From Pontibacter roseus DSM 17521 (GTDB taxonomy: Bacteria > Bacteroidota > Bacteroidia > Cytophagales > Hymenobacteraceae), in the NCBI RefSeq assembly GCF_000373265.1, contig NZ_KB890766.1, forward strand, positions 92,588 to 156,587: a stretch of 64,000 bases of DNA. Direction: 5' to 3'. Positions 27,641 through 41,504 of this stretch are shown here, in pieces. The position numbers and the translations under genes were made by a program. The stretch's first letter is position 1. The number at the start of each line of letters is the position of its first letter. The notes beneath the pieces were generated by a model, which saw nothing but the letters and a program-made list of their open reading frames with translations, was not told where the DNA came from and made no database searches.

Positions 27641-28309
27641 ATGAGAGAGCAAAAGATTATCAGGGTCGTCATCACAGACGACCACCGGATTATAAGGGAA
27701 GGCTTGCGCGCGCTGTTGGATCAGGACGAAGAGCTGGAGGTAGTAGGAGAGGCGGCTAACGGCAAAGAGCTGCTGGACCTGCTCGAGCAGACCGAGGCGG
27801 ATGTAGCGCTGCTGGACATCAACATGCCTGTGCTGGATGGCTATGCAACCGTTGGGTTGGTCAAGGAAAGGTTCCCTCAGACAAGGGTGGTTGCCCTGTC
27901 CATGCTGAACGATGTGCCTTCTATGCAGCGGATGATAGAAAATGGCGCCACAGGCTATGTGCTCAAGAACACAAGCTATGATGAATTGACCACAGCCATT
28001 AAACTGGCTGCTGCAGGAACCCCGTTTATCTGCTCTGGTATGTCTGTTGATATGCTGCAGCGGTTTTCAAACCAGGCTGCTATACCTGATGGCTCAGTGG
28101 CGGAGGAAAGCTCGGGGCTGTCGAAACGTGAAATGGAGGTGCTCCTGCTCATAGCCGAAGGGTATACGAATGCAGAGATAGCTGACAAGTTATTCGTGAG
28201 CAAACGCACCGTGGAGACGCACCGGCAAAACATACTGGAGAAAACCAAAGCCAAAAACACTGCCCATCTCATCAAGTATGCTATGGAGCATAAGCTGTTG
28301 AGTAGCTGA
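27641..28309 (+). CDS. LuxR/NarL-family response regulator
   Basis: A 222-residue response regulator with a receiver domain (1-125) and a LuxR-type helix-turn-helix (about 155-215). The phospho-acceptor is D59 in LLDINMPVLDG, with D13-D14 in VITDDHR and the conserved Lys in VLKNTSYDE. The output domain has SKREMEVLLLIAEGYTNAEI and SKRTVETHRQNIL. It faces the CheB-CheR histidine kinase across a shared terminator. That kinase has a NarX/DesK-type core, which normally pairs with NarL-type regulators, so they are likely partners. Confidence 0.93.
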   Translation: MREQKIIRVVITDDHRIIREGLRALLDQDEELEVVGEAANGKELLDLLEQTEADVALLDINMPVLDGYATVGLVKERFPQTRVVALSMLNDVPSMQRMIENGATGYVLKNTSYDELTTAIKLAAAGTPFICSGMSVDMLQRFSNQAAIPDGSVAEESSGLSKREMEVLLLIAEGYTNAEIADKLFVSKRTVETHRQNILEKTKAKNTAHLIKYAMEHKLLSS

Positions 28310-28328
28310 GGCTGTGTGCAAAAGTAAA

Positions 28329-28385
28329 AGAGCGGAGGAGGCTACACGGCAGCGTACTGCACCTGTAACCTCCTCCGCTCTTTTT
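28329..28385. terminator. Bidirectional terminator between regulator and kinase
   Basis: AGAGCGGAGGAGG (28329-28341) pairs perfectly with CCTCCTCCGCTCT (28369-28381), followed by TTTTT on the plus strand. Upstream A residues serve the minus strand only weakly. Confidence 0.85.
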
Positions 28386-28409
28386 ATGCGTCCAGGGGAA
28401 GGTTATGCT

Positions 28410-32468
<4,059 letters not shown>

Positions 32469-32725
32469 GTTGGGTGCAGATACTACAACTTATACGTGAG
32501 TATTTATACAGTCCGCTGTAATTTGACCAAGTTACAGTTTTAGAAGGCAAGATAGCGTAATCCGGGCTGTTTTCAGTAGAAGCAGCAGGTATGGCCTAAG
32601 TACAAAGCCGGATAAGGGACAAGGAATGCGCAGCATGGGAATTCTCTTGTTTCACGCCATATAACCAACACCTGCTGCTTCGGCACGTAGACTTACTGAC
32701 CGCCTAGACAAACTGAAGCTACCGT

Positions 32726-33766
32726 ATGGCTGGAAAAGAATTCAAAATAATCGTAATTGGCACCTCGGCAGGGGGAATGCAGGCACTGACCAAGCTGCTT
32801 GCAAAACTTTCGGACGACCTGAATGCTGCTATTCTGGTGGTGCAGCACCTGAGCGTCGACTCATCGGTCAAATTTTTAGTGGACCGCCTGGGCCAGCATA
32901 CCCGGCTTACCTGTAAAGTAGCCGGCAACGGTGACGCGATAGAGGCAGGCACCCTATACATGGCACCGGCAGATAAGCAGATGCTCATCAAGGGCAGCGA
33001 ACTGCTGGTAGTGCGGGGTCCGCGGGAAAACCAGTTCCGGCCAGCCATAGACCCGCTGTTCCGGTCGGCTGCGGCCTACCATGGCCACAACACGATTGGG
33101 GTGATACTGACAGGCTATATGAGTGATGGCGTGATAGGTATGGAATCAATCAAGCGCAGTGGCGGCACCACCGTGGTGCAGCACCCAGACGACGCCGAAC
33201 ATGCCGCCCTGCCCCAGAATGTGATGCGGCAGGTCACGACGGATTACATCGTTTCTCTGGATGAGATGGGGGAGTTGCTGAGGGAGCTTTCGCAGCAGCC
33301 GGCCTCCGATTCAATCACAGTGCCTGCCGATATTTGGAAGGAAGCTCAGATAGCAGAACGTGTTATGACGAACAGCAACATGACCAGCATTGAAGATTTG
33401 GAGGCCACCGGCAAAAAATCATCTTACAGCTGCCCCGAATGCGGCGGCGGGCTTTGGGAGTTCACGCAACCCGGCACCGTGCCCCGCTTCCGATGCCATA
33501 CCGGCCACGCTTATACCCAGGACTCCCTCCTGCTGGGCATGTCCAATGCGCTGGAGGAGACGCTTTGGGTAGCCATGCGCACCCTGGAGGAGCGCCGCAA
33601 TATTTTGCTGCACATGTCGACGAACGAAGCGGACAAAGGCAACCGGCGCTGGGCTACCATGCAGGAAGACCGGGCCGAAGAAATGAAGGTGCACATTGAG
33701 CGGCTGCGGGAGTTACTCACCAAGACTGCCCTCGCTGATGATGAGCACATGGGCGAGGCCAGTTAG
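32726..33766 (+). CDS. Stand-alone CheB-type methylesterase with C-terminal zinc-ribbon
   Basis: A 346-residue protein with a CheB methylesterase domain (1-190) but no receiver domain. Catalytic residues are the Ser in IGTSAGGMQA, the His in VVQHLSVDS and the Asp in GYMSDGVIGM. The C-terminal part carries CPECGGGLWEF and FRCHTGHAYT, which look like a zinc-binding CxxC plus CxxGH knuckle, then a helical end. This architecture is known from other bacterial CheB-like proteins. It is divergent from the CheB-CheR kinase and probably belongs to the same pathway. ATG 32726 gives a full CheB start. Confidence 0.9.
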   Translation: MAGKEFKIIVIGTSAGGMQALTKLLAKLSDDLNAAILVVQHLSVDSSVKFLVDRLGQHTRLTCKVAGNGDAIEAGTLYMAPADKQMLIKGSELLVVRGPRENQFRPAIDPLFRSAAAYHGHNTIGVILTGYMSDGVIGMESIKRSGGTTVVQHPDDAEHAALPQNVMRQVTTDYIVSLDEMGELLRELSQQPASDSITVPADIWKEAQIAERVMTNSNMTSIEDLEATGKKSSYSCPECGGGLWEFTQPGTVPRFRCHTGHAYTQDSLLLGMSNALEETLWVAMRTLEERRNILLHMSTNEADKGNRRWATMQEDRAEEMKVHIERLRELLTKTALADDEHMGEAS

Positions 33767-33994
33767 AAAGATGCCTAGAGTGGGGGCGTGTACTGATTCG
33801 CTTTAGGAAATCTCGGCTGATAGATTAATAGACACTTGTAATAGAGAATGACAGACTAAAAATAATACCTCTCTAAGTAAACCTAATTTTCATGCTTACG
33901 TAAAGGCAAGGTTATTATGCATAGTGTAGGCAGAAATGGATAGTAATTGTCCTTGGGCCGCAGTTTGCAAAGTCTATTTACCTAGTTACAGAGT

Positions 33995-34264
33995 ATGGAT
34001 GAGTTTTTATTGTTTAGCCGTAAGCTGAGTGTTTGCGATTTTATTGTTTTGACTGAGGCTGACGAAAGCAGAACCTATTGTCGATTCTATTCGAAAGGCC
34101 TTTACCAGGACAGGATGTTTATCTCGGATGAATCTGTGAAGGATACCCTAACACGGCTCAGCAGCGAGGAAGATGTGATTGACTGGAATGGCGTCCAAAA
34201 CCTCCGCAAAAGATATTGCGATGCGCCGGCAAGCAACATAGAAAGCGCCTTAGGGCAGCGCTAA
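33995..34264 (+). CDS. Small protein of unknown function
   Basis: An 89-residue protein starting MDEFLLFSRKLSVCDFIVLT, with an acidic C-terminal half (LSSEEDVIDWNGVQ). Composition is protein-like throughout. It stands alone, preceded by 228 AT-rich bases without visible features and followed by a hairpin at 34315. I do not recognise the family. Confidence 0.5.
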   Translation: MDEFLLFSRKLSVCDFIVLTEADESRTYCRFYSKGLYQDRMFISDESVKDTLTRLSSEEDVIDWNGVQNLRKRYCDAPASNIESALGQR

Positions 34265-34314
34265 TGCCTACCCTATTTCCCTGGCTATACCTATACCCCT
34301 TCCTGAAAAAGAAA

Positions 34315-34334
34315 AGGCTCCCCGAAGGGAGCCT
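34315..34334. terminator. Short hairpin between convergent genes
   Basis: AGGCTCCC, loop CGAA, GGGAGCCT. It follows AAAAAGAAA on the plus strand, so the T run is on the minus side, favouring termination of minus-strand transcripts. Confidence 0.55.
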
Positions 34335-34495
34335 CACTTAATTATAGAAGAAGGTATCCGTCTGACATCTTCAACTTTTAGCCGCTCTACTGTCAGCAAA
34401 AAGTATGCCTAATTGGTTGTATGCCGCTGGTTACGAGCGCTTAATTTATATTTTCTGTGCCTCATAAACTTGGCGAATGAGGAAGATATTACTGC

Positions 34496-34936
34496 TTATG
34501 CCTGCCAAGCCAATGTGGCGGAAGAGGGGGCTGACTCCAGCCACGCCAGGGCTGACGCTTTGTCAGAAAATGATTGTATGTCATAGGTCAGCTGCAGCGC
34601 TTTACTGAGCTCTTCCAACTGGCTCTTGATTGCCTGCTCCCTTGCTGAATCCAGGGACTCTACCCGCGCCAACCGTTGCAGCCGTGTGCCCATCAATTCT
34701 TTGGCCAGCGCCAGCGACACGGCCTGCGACTCCTCTGTACTAGCAGCGATAGTCGCCTGACTAGCATCCAGTAGCAGGTTCTTCACATCGTAAATCCGAA
34801 TCACTTCGACCGTCTTTGCCAGAGCGCGCTTTATCTCAGGAAGATATACCTGCTGCATGTCCGGCCACACCAGCTCAACCACGTCATTGGCAGGTGAATA
34901 GTCTAGTCTCACTACACTGTCTTCGTATAAAATCAT
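34496..34936 (-). CDS. STAS/SpoIIAA-like protein of unknown function
   Basis: A 146-residue soluble protein. It starts MILYEDSVVRLDYSPANDVV (ATG 34936; the longer form from 34996 has a non-conserved look). The layout of a strand-rich start, LPEIKRALAKTVEVIRIYDV and the central NLLLDASQAT resembles STAS/SpoIIAA-type folds, which bind partners or lipids. The C-terminus ends ASALAWLES. This is a fold-level guess. The 310 bases upstream contain no other gene, only the terminator of the next gene. Confidence 0.65.
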   Translation of the reverse strand: MILYEDSVVRLDYSPANDVVELVWPDMQQVYLPEIKRALAKTVEVIRIYDVKNLLLDASQATIAASTEESQAVSLALAKELMGTRLQRLARVESLDSAREQAIKSQLEELSKALQLTYDIQSFSDKASALAWLESAPSSATLAWQA

Positions 34937-35184
34937 CTTTCTAAACTTGTGTCTTTCGACCCCAGGCAGTGATGGGGGCTCTTGTACTAACACCAAGCTT
35001 AAAAAATAAATTGCATAAGCCGCAACCTTATTCTATTCAATACGTAATTGCGCAGCTTCATTTTGGAGTAAGGTGCACAATGCCATAGAGTTAGGTTAGA
35101 CAAAAAAATGCACGACAGCCCAAGAATATAAGTATGCAGGGAAAGGGGGCAGGGCTTAGGAGGAAAGAGGTGCCGGTAAAATGC

Positions 35185-35218
35185 AAGAAGAGAGGAAACT
35201 TCCGCTCCCTCTCTTCTT
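35185..35218 (-). terminator. Terminator of the 90-residue protein gene
   Basis: AAGAAGAGAGG pairs with CCTCTCTTCTT around a 12-nt loop, 29 bases past the stop on the minus strand. No T run follows in that direction; the TTTT is on the plus side. Confidence 0.6.
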
Positions 35219-35246
35219 TTATAGGTCAGATGTGAAATAGACTCGC

Positions 35247-35519
35247 TTACTTGTCGCTTTCGTAGCCAGCCAGTTTAATCATCTTGTTGTAGTTACCCAG
35301 TAGCAGGAAAGACGGTGCCCACTGTCCAACGAACAGCGCCTCTTCATCCTTCTTCATTATCTTAAGTGTGGCTGAAATCGCCATAGAGCCTAATGCTGCC
35401 CATAAGAACACGTCAGATGGTAACTTGGATGTATATTTCTCGATGGCTGCGGCAACTGGCCCTTCTTTGTGCTGGGGGTTTGCGCGGTCTGCTTTCGCTT
35501 TTAATTCATTCGCGTCCAT
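35247..35519 (-). CDS. Small protein with one or two hydrophobic segments, unknown function
   Basis: A 90-residue protein, MDANELKAKADRANPQHKEG at the start. A hydrophobic segment FLWAALGSMAISATLKIM (about 58% along) and a weaker one, WAPSFLLLGNYN, are followed by a charged end. It may be membrane associated. Start ATG 35519. Function unknown. Upstream to the nuoL start (35520-35838, about 320 bases) there is no gene, only AT-rich sequence and a -7 box. Confidence 0.6.
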   Translation of the reverse strand: MDANELKAKADRANPQHKEGPVAAAIEKYTSKLPSDVFLWAALGSMAISATLKIMKKDEEALFVGQWAPSFLLLGNYNKMIKLAGYESDK

Positions 35520-35758
35520 AGTTTTTCTTTTGTTTTAAATGGTACAATACCCTTCAGAACGAAATAGACATTTCTAAGTTTTCAAAAAATGAAATTTCTT
35601 GTTTCTGCTGGCCCCCAAACTCAACGTCAAAACCCTTCCACAGGGCAATGGAGGCAGTATTGAACCGATACCCGATGAAGGGTAGAGCCACAGGCAAATG
35701 CTACGGAGTGTGTCGCAGGCGCTGTAAACTATTAAGTATAAAATTAAAGCAATATACT

Positions 35759-35766
35759 TAACTTTG
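35759..35766 (+). promoter_or_regulatory. Probable -7 box of the nuoL promoter
   Basis: TAACTTTG matches TAnnTTTG. A start point near 35773 would exclude the upstream TTG at 35764 as initiation codon and support the TTG at 35839. No clear TTTG is found at the right distance. Confidence 0.45.
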
Positions 35767-35838
35767 GCCGCGAGTGGGAGAGGCGCCTTGGCATGCCGTT
35801 CCCATACCTTCGACCGAACCTTAACCACAGCCTATACC

Positions 35839-38019
35839 TTGGAGTTATCCGCACTTCTGGAGCCATTGGCCGGCACCCCACAGACCACGCTGGCAGGGCT
35901 GGTGCTGCTGCTGCCGCTGCTGGGTTTCGCAGTGCTCTATCGTTGGGGGAGATTCCTGCCCCGGCAAGGCGACTGGCTGGGCATCGGCATCACGGGAGCC
36001 GCTTTCGCGCTTTCGCTATACCTGTTTACGCAGACCTGGAACATCACTACCTTCCATAGCCGGTCAGTCTGGTTCAGCCTCCCAACCCGCTCTGTGGCCG
36101 ACTTCACGGCAGGCATTCTGCTCGACAACCTCACGGTGCTGATGCTGGTCATCGTCACGTTCATCTCCTTGCTGGTGCAGCTCTTTTCGGTGGGTTACAT
36201 GCGCGGCGACGCGGGCTACAGCCGCTACTTCGCCTACCTAGGCTTGTTCACCTTCAGCATGCTAGGCATCGTGCTGGTAGACAACCTATTGCTGCTCTTC
36301 ATGTTCTGGGAACTCGTTGGCCTTTCGTCTTACCTGCTCATCGGCTTCTGGTACGAGCGCCCTGCCGCCGCTGCGGCGAGCAAAAAAGCCTTTTTGGTGA
36401 ATCGGGTCGGTGACATTGGCTTGTTGCTCGGTCTCTTCTCTTTCTATACCTATTTCCGGACGTTTGACCTGGAGGCGCTGCGCACCCTGGTAGGGGCGGG
36501 GGAGTGGCTGAACGGCGGTTTTGTGATAAGCTATACCTTGAACGGGCAGCCCTGGCTGGTGGAACTAAGTCCGCTTTTCCTGACGCTGGCGGGTTTGGGG
36601 CTGTTCATGGGTTGTGTGGGCAAGTCGGCGCAGTTCCCGCTGCAGGTCTGGTTGCCCGATGCCATGCAGGGCCCGACACCTGTTTCGTCGCTCATACATG
36701 CGGCCACCATGGTGGCCGCCGGGGTATACCTGCTGGCGCGTTGCTACGCCTTTTTCACCCCTGATGCCCTGACGGTCATCGCCATCATCGGGGCCATCAC
36801 GGCTTTGCTGGGGGCCCTGGCGGCGCTCACGCAATACGACATCAAGGCGGTGCTCGCCTTCTCGACCATCTCGCAACTGGGTTACATGGTGATGGGAATG
36901 GGTACGGGCGCGCACGATGCTTCGCTCTTTCACCTGACTACGCACGCGTTCTTCAAGGCGGCGCTTTTCCTCAACGCGGGTATCCTCATTCACGCCATGC
37001 ACCGTGGGCTGCACCATACGCACCAGCCGACCGACGTGGATGCGCAGGATATCCGGAACATGGGCGGGTTACGCAAGGCTATGCCATTGACGTTCTATAC
37101 CTACCTGTTGGCGGCCGCCGCTTTGGTCGGATTGCCGCTGTTCTCCGGTTTTCTTTCCAAAGACGCTATTCTGTCGGGCAGTTGGGCCTGGGCACAGACG
37201 ATGAGCGCAAATGGCAACAGCCTCTATTTTGCGGTGCCGGTCATCGGGTTTGCAGTGGTACTGCTCACGGCCTATTACATGGGGCGGCACCTGTGGTTCC
37301 TATTCTTCGGGAGTTTCCGTCTGCCATTTGATGTGCAGGCGCTGAGGCTGAGTGTGCGGCAGGAAGTGGAGCGGGTGATGCTGTGGCCGGTGGTCGTGCT
37401 GGCTGTACTCTCGCTTGGAATTTTCTTCTCTGGCAACCCGCTTAGCTTCAGCAGCAGCTGGCTCATGCAAGGCATTGGTTTGGACGCCCTCACGACGGAT
37501 GGCGCTTTGCTAGCCAACCGACTGCTGCAGGCTGTAGCGGTGCAGGATGCCGCCAACCACACCGCCCATTTAGTGATTGGGGTTTTGTCAGCCTTGCTAG
37601 GTGTAGCAGGTATAGTACTGGCCATGGGCAGGTATAGGAACAGAAGCAGCGAAGCCCTGCTGGCAGAGGAACCGAAGGGAAGCTTCGCCCGATTATCCTA
37701 CAATCACTTCTACCTGGATGCCCTGTATAGCCGGACGCTGGTGCAGCCGGTGCTCTGGATGGCCCGCATGCTCTACCGCGTGGACAAGCGCGTGATTGAC
37801 TATACCCTGGAGTATGGCAGCAAATGGCTGGTGGTGTTCTCCAAAATAGTGAAGTGGTTTGACACGTGGGTGGTAGATGGCAGCGTGTGGTTGGTAGGGT
37901 CCCTGATGAAAGTGCTGGGCGGCATCGGGCGGGGCCTGCAGAACGGCAAGGTACAGTCTTACTACGCGTACTCCCTTTTCGGATTTATTTTGATAATGCT
38001 ATACATCATCCTGAATTGA
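35839..38019 (+). CDS. nuoL: NADH-quinone oxidoreductase subunit L
   Basis: The proton-pumping antiporter-like subunit L of respiratory complex I, with about 16 membrane segments, about 726 residues from the chosen start. The family core is clear: LLFMFWELVGLSSYLLIGFW, GKSAQFPLQVWLPDAMQGPT, HAATMVAAGVYLLAR, FSTISQLGYMVMGMG and HAFFKAALFLNAG. The long lateral helix region is at the C-terminus. No ATG is available near the start. TTG 35839, reading MELSALLEPLAG, fits NuoL beginnings and the -7 box; the frame is open to 35764. First gene of nuoLMN; nuoA-K are not upstream. Confidence 0.93.
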   Translation: MELSALLEPLAGTPQTTLAGLVLLLPLLGFAVLYRWGRFLPRQGDWLGIGITGAAFALSLYLFTQTWNITTFHSRSVWFSLPTRSVADFTAGILLDNLTVLMLVIVTFISLLVQLFSVGYMRGDAGYSRYFAYLGLFTFSMLGIVLVDNLLLLFMFWELVGLSSYLLIGFWYERPAAAAASKKAFLVNRVGDIGLLLGLFSFYTYFRTFDLEALRTLVGAGEWLNGGFVISYTLNGQPWLVELSPLFLTLAGLGLFMGCVGKSAQFPLQVWLPDAMQGPTPVSSLIHAATMVAAGVYLLARCYAFFTPDALTVIAIIGAITALLGALAALTQYDIKAVLAFSTISQLGYMVMGMGTGAHDASLFHLTTHAFFKAALFLNAGILIHAMHRGLHHTHQPTDVDAQDIRNMGGLRKAMPLTFYTYLLAAAALVGLPLFSGFLSKDAILSGSWAWAQTMSANGNSLYFAVPVIGFAVVLLTAYYMGRHLWFLFFGSFRLPFDVQALRLSVRQEVERVMLWPVVVLAVLSLGIFFSGNPLSFSSSWLMQGIGLDALTTDGALLANRLLQAVAVQDAANHTAHLVIGVLSALLGVAGIVLAMGRYRNRSSEALLAEEPKGSFARLSYNHFYLDALYSRTLVQPVLWMARMLYRVDKRVIDYTLEYGSKWLVVFSKIVKWFDTWVVDGSVWLVGSLMKVLGGIGRGLQNGKVQSYYAYSLFGFILIMLYIILN

Positions 38020-38238
38020 TGTTAATTTCGCAATCCGGATAGAGAGGGGGGGCGAAAGGAACCGGGAGGCGAGACCTCGCTGCTGCTGTCTTCGCTAGCA
38101 AACGGAAGTTTTGATTTCCTGCATTTGAAATCCGAGACAGCTAGGGCTTTGCAACTGCGAGAAGAAGAAAATAACATAACAAGGCAAATTCGGTAGTTCC
38201 CGAACTTGGCTACACGGTACTGGTATCGAAACAATTTG

Positions 38239-39978
38239 ATGGATTTTATACTTTCCGGCCTTATTTTCACCCCTTTGCTGGCAGCGCTCTTTGTGCTGCT
38301 GCTGCCCATCCGTCTGCAGAAGCCGATGAAGGCGGTGGCGTTGGCGGGCACGCTGGTGCAGCTGGCCCTGGCAGTGTGGCTATACCTGCGGTTCGATGGG
38401 GCGGCTCCGGCCAATGGGCATACTGGCTACCAATTCGTGCAGAAGCTCGATTGGATAAGTTTCTCGCTGGGCAGCCTGGGGCGTTTCCAGATAGAGTATT
38501 TCGTGGGTGTGGATGGGGTGAGCATCAGCATGGTGCTCTTAACGGGTATAGTCGGCGTCATCGGCGTCATCTCCTCCTGGACCATCACCCGGAACGTCAA
38601 AGGCTACTTTCTGCTCTACCTGCTGCTCATGACGAGCGTGATGGGCTGTTTCCTAGCGCTGGATTTCTTCCTGTTCTACCTCTTCTTCGAGTTCATGCTC
38701 CTGCCCATGTATTTCCTCATCGGCATCTGGGGCGGACCGAAACGCGAGTACGCGGCGCTCAAATTCTTCATCTATACCTTGGTAGGCTCGCTTTTCATCC
38801 TGATTGTGATGATTGGCCTCTATACCTCGGTGATAGACCCGCAGGCTACTGCCAATCAGCTGAACCTGCAGGGTATGGCCACAGACCAGAACAGCATCCG
38901 GCAGGTGCAGCAGATGCTGCAGCAAGGCGTGTTGAGCAGTGCTGATTTGGTGCGTACCTTCAACATACCCGCCATGATGGAACCCGCCAATTTCATTCCG
39001 GGGAGCCTGCTGCACGTGCTGTCTGGAGTGACGTTGTTTGATTTGCCGATTCGCTTTGTGGCTTTCCTGCTGGTGTTCGCCGGCTTCCTGATAAAGGTGC
39101 CTTCGGTGCCGGTGCATACCTGGCTGCCCGATGCGCACGTAGAGGCGCCCACGCCCATCTCGGTGCTGCTGGCGGCCATCCTGCTAAAGGTGGGTGGCTA
39201 TGGCCTGATTCGCATTGTATACCCGATTTTTCCGGATGCAGGGGCCTACTTCTCCATTTTAGTCGGCGGGTTGGGCGTGCTTTCCATCATCTATGGAGCA
39301 CTTTGCGCCCTAGCCATGAACGACCTCAAGAAACTCATCGCTTACTCTTCGGTGTCACACATGGGTTTTGTGCTGCTGGGCGTGGCCTCACTGACGGCCG
39401 AGGGGGTGAACGGCGCCATCTACATGATGTTCAGCCACGGCATCATTTCGGCCATGCTCTTCCTGGTGGTGGGCGTCATCTACGACCGGGCCCATGACCG
39501 CATGATTCTCAACTTCCGGGGACTGGCCAAGCGCATGCCGGCCTATACGGCCTTTGTGGTGGTTGCTTTCTTCGCTTCGCTCGGCCTGCCGGGTTTTTCT
39601 GGGTTTATCGCGGAGTTGCTGGTGCTGCTGGGTAGCTTCGGGGCGCCGGAAGCGACAGGCATGCTCCCGCGCTGGCTGGCGGTAGTGGCGGTGTTCGGTA
39701 TCCTGCTGGCGGCGGCCTATTACCTGTGGGCGCTGCAGCGCATGTTCTTCGGCAAGTATTGGATTTTCCCGGAGCTCCGCGAGAAGGCCAACCTGTCTGA
39801 TTTGGATTTCCGGGAGTACCTCATGCTGGTGCCCCTGGCTATACTGGCGCTGCTCTTCGGCATTTTCCCGCACCTGCTGCTCGACAAGATTGGCGTGGCC
39901 GTAACCGGTTTCACAGAACTGGTGCTCCTCAACGGGCAGGAGCAGTTGCAGTTGGTTTTATCCTCGATTATACCTTAA
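38239..39978 (+). CDS. nuoM: NADH-quinone oxidoreductase subunit M
   Basis: Antiporter-like subunit M of complex I, 579 residues, about 14 membrane segments. Signature stretches are FFEFMLLPMYFLIGIWGG, KVPSVPVHTWLPDAHVEAPT, SVLLAAILLKVGGYGLIR and YSSVSHMGFVLLGV. An extra polar loop (about residues 195-240, Gln-rich) lies between membrane helices and is longer than in E. coli NuoM. ATG 38239 (MDFILSGLIF) is chosen over a TTG at 38206. The 219-base gap after nuoL is unusually long for this operon and shows no gene. Confidence 0.94.
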   Translation: MDFILSGLIFTPLLAALFVLLLPIRLQKPMKAVALAGTLVQLALAVWLYLRFDGAAPANGHTGYQFVQKLDWISFSLGSLGRFQIEYFVGVDGVSISMVLLTGIVGVIGVISSWTITRNVKGYFLLYLLLMTSVMGCFLALDFFLFYLFFEFMLLPMYFLIGIWGGPKREYAALKFFIYTLVGSLFILIVMIGLYTSVIDPQATANQLNLQGMATDQNSIRQVQQMLQQGVLSSADLVRTFNIPAMMEPANFIPGSLLHVLSGVTLFDLPIRFVAFLLVFAGFLIKVPSVPVHTWLPDAHVEAPTPISVLLAAILLKVGGYGLIRIVYPIFPDAGAYFSILVGGLGVLSIIYGALCALAMNDLKKLIAYSSVSHMGFVLLGVASLTAEGVNGAIYMMFSHGIISAMLFLVVGVIYDRAHDRMILNFRGLAKRMPAYTAFVVVAFFASLGLPGFSGFIAELLVLLGSFGAPEATGMLPRWLAVVAVFGILLAAAYYLWALQRMFFGKYWIFPELREKANLSDLDFREYLMLVPLAILALLFGIFPHLLLDKIGVAVTGFTELVLLNGQEQLQLVLSSIIP

Positions 39979-39981
39979 CGC

Positions 39982-41496
39982 GTGGAGGAGCAGGCCGCAT
40001 ACCTTTCCCAATCCATTGACCGCATCCTGGCAGGTGCCGGGTCGCTTTTGCCTGAGCTGCTGCTGGCCTTTTTCTTTCTGGTGCTCGTCACGCTGGACCT
40101 CTTCAAATCCCATACCCTCAAACGGCTGCTGCCCTGGCTGGCGCTCACCTGCTTTTTCTCAACCCTGGTCGTCCAGATACTGGGCGGCTATACCTCCGGC
40201 GGCGTGCAGTTCCTGAACCTGCTGCGCTCCGACGGGCTGGCCCGCTACACCGGCATCCTGTTCAGCCTGGCCGGCATCTTCACGGTGCTGCTCTCGTTGC
40301 AGAACAGGCGGCTCGAAAATCTGAAAGAGGGGCGGGGCGAGTACTACGGCCTGCTGCTGATGCTGGTGCTGGGCCTCAACCTAATGGCCAAGTCCGTGAA
40401 CCTGCTCATGGTGTTCCTGGCCATCGAGGTGGTGTCCATCGCTTCCTACATCCTGACGCTCACGCTCAAAAACGAAAAACGCGCCGTGGAGGCTGGCCTG
40501 AAGTATGTGCTGTACGGTACGCTGTCGGCCGGTGTGATGCTCTACGGGATGTCGTTTTTCTACGGCCTCACCGGCTCCTTGGATTATACCTTGGCCAGCT
40601 TTTGGCAGGCGCTGCTGGAGGCGAGCCCGCTGATGGTGACGTTGGCGGCGATTCTCATCTTCGCTGGATTTCTCTTCAAGATTTCCGCCGCTCCTTTTCA
40701 CTTCTGGGCGCCCGATGTGTACCAGGGTGCGCCGATGCCGGTGGTGGCGCTCTTCTCCACCGGTCCTAAGATGGCGGGCATCATCGTTATTCTCCGCTTC
40801 GTGGCTGCCTTCGCAGACCCTACCTTGGCAGGTTCTTTTGATGACATACTCCTGTTCCTGGGTATAGCTGCCTTGGCGACTTTAGCGGTCGGCAACCTGA
40901 CGGCTTTGTGGCAGCGCACGCCGCGCCGGCTCATGGCCTTCTCCTCGGTGTCGCATGCCGGCTTCCTGCTGATGGCGCTGCTGGCCTTCGGCTCCAACTA
41001 TACCACCAGCGTGCTGTTCTATATGTCGGTGCTGCTGTTCATGAACTTTGGCTTGTTCCTATACCTGCAACTGGCTGAGGACGAGTGGCAGGTACAGACG
41101 CTGGAGGATTTCCGAGGCCTGGGATTCAAATCTCCCTACGCCGGTGTTTTGGCGCTGCTTTTCCTGCTTTCGCTTACGGGGCTGCCGCCGCTGGCCGGCT
41201 TCATGGGCAAGCTGCTCGTGTTCAGCAACGTATGGGAGGCCTATACCTTGTCGGGTCAGGAGTTGCTGCTAGCCTTGCTGGTGGTAGGCATTCTGCTCAC
41301 GGGTGTGGCGTTATTCTATTATATCAAAATACCTTATTACCTTTTCCTCAAAAGGAATCAAACTGCAGAAAATTTAGTTATTTCACTGTCGAATAAGCTG
41401 CTGCTGGGGCTTTTCGCTTTGCCGCTGCTGGTCCTGTTCTTCAAACCCGACCTGCTGCTGCACTGGATTGAGAGATTACTGGCACAGACACTTTAA
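39982..41496 (+). CDS. nuoN: NADH-quinone oxidoreductase subunit N
   Basis: Antiporter-like subunit N of complex I, 504 residues, about 14 membrane segments. Diagnostic stretches are VFLAIEVVSIASYILTLTLK, KISAAPFHFWAPDVYQGAPM, LMAFSSVSHAGFLLMALLAF and SLTGLPPLAGFMGKLLVF. It starts at GTG 39982, 3 bases after the nuoM stop; no ATG lies near. With nuoL and nuoM it forms the membrane-distal pumping arm of the complex. Confidence 0.93.
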   Translation: MEEQAAYLSQSIDRILAGAGSLLPELLLAFFFLVLVTLDLFKSHTLKRLLPWLALTCFFSTLVVQILGGYTSGGVQFLNLLRSDGLARYTGILFSLAGIFTVLLSLQNRRLENLKEGRGEYYGLLLMLVLGLNLMAKSVNLLMVFLAIEVVSIASYILTLTLKNEKRAVEAGLKYVLYGTLSAGVMLYGMSFFYGLTGSLDYTLASFWQALLEASPLMVTLAAILIFAGFLFKISAAPFHFWAPDVYQGAPMPVVALFSTGPKMAGIIVILRFVAAFADPTLAGSFDDILLFLGIAALATLAVGNLTALWQRTPRRLMAFSSVSHAGFLLMALLAFGSNYTTSVLFYMSVLLFMNFGLFLYLQLAEDEWQVQTLEDFRGLGFKSPYAGVLALLFLLSLTGLPPLAGFMGKLLVFSNVWEAYTLSGQELLLALLVVGILLTGVALFYYIKIPYYLFLKRNQTAENLVISLSNKLLLGLFALPLLVLFFKPDLLLHWIERLLAQTL

Positions 41497-41504
41497 CAGC
41501 ATCC

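Noticed and set aside
35764..35838. N-terminal extension of nuoL from TTG 35764
   Set aside because: It overlaps a -7 promoter box and the added residues do not look like a NuoL start.
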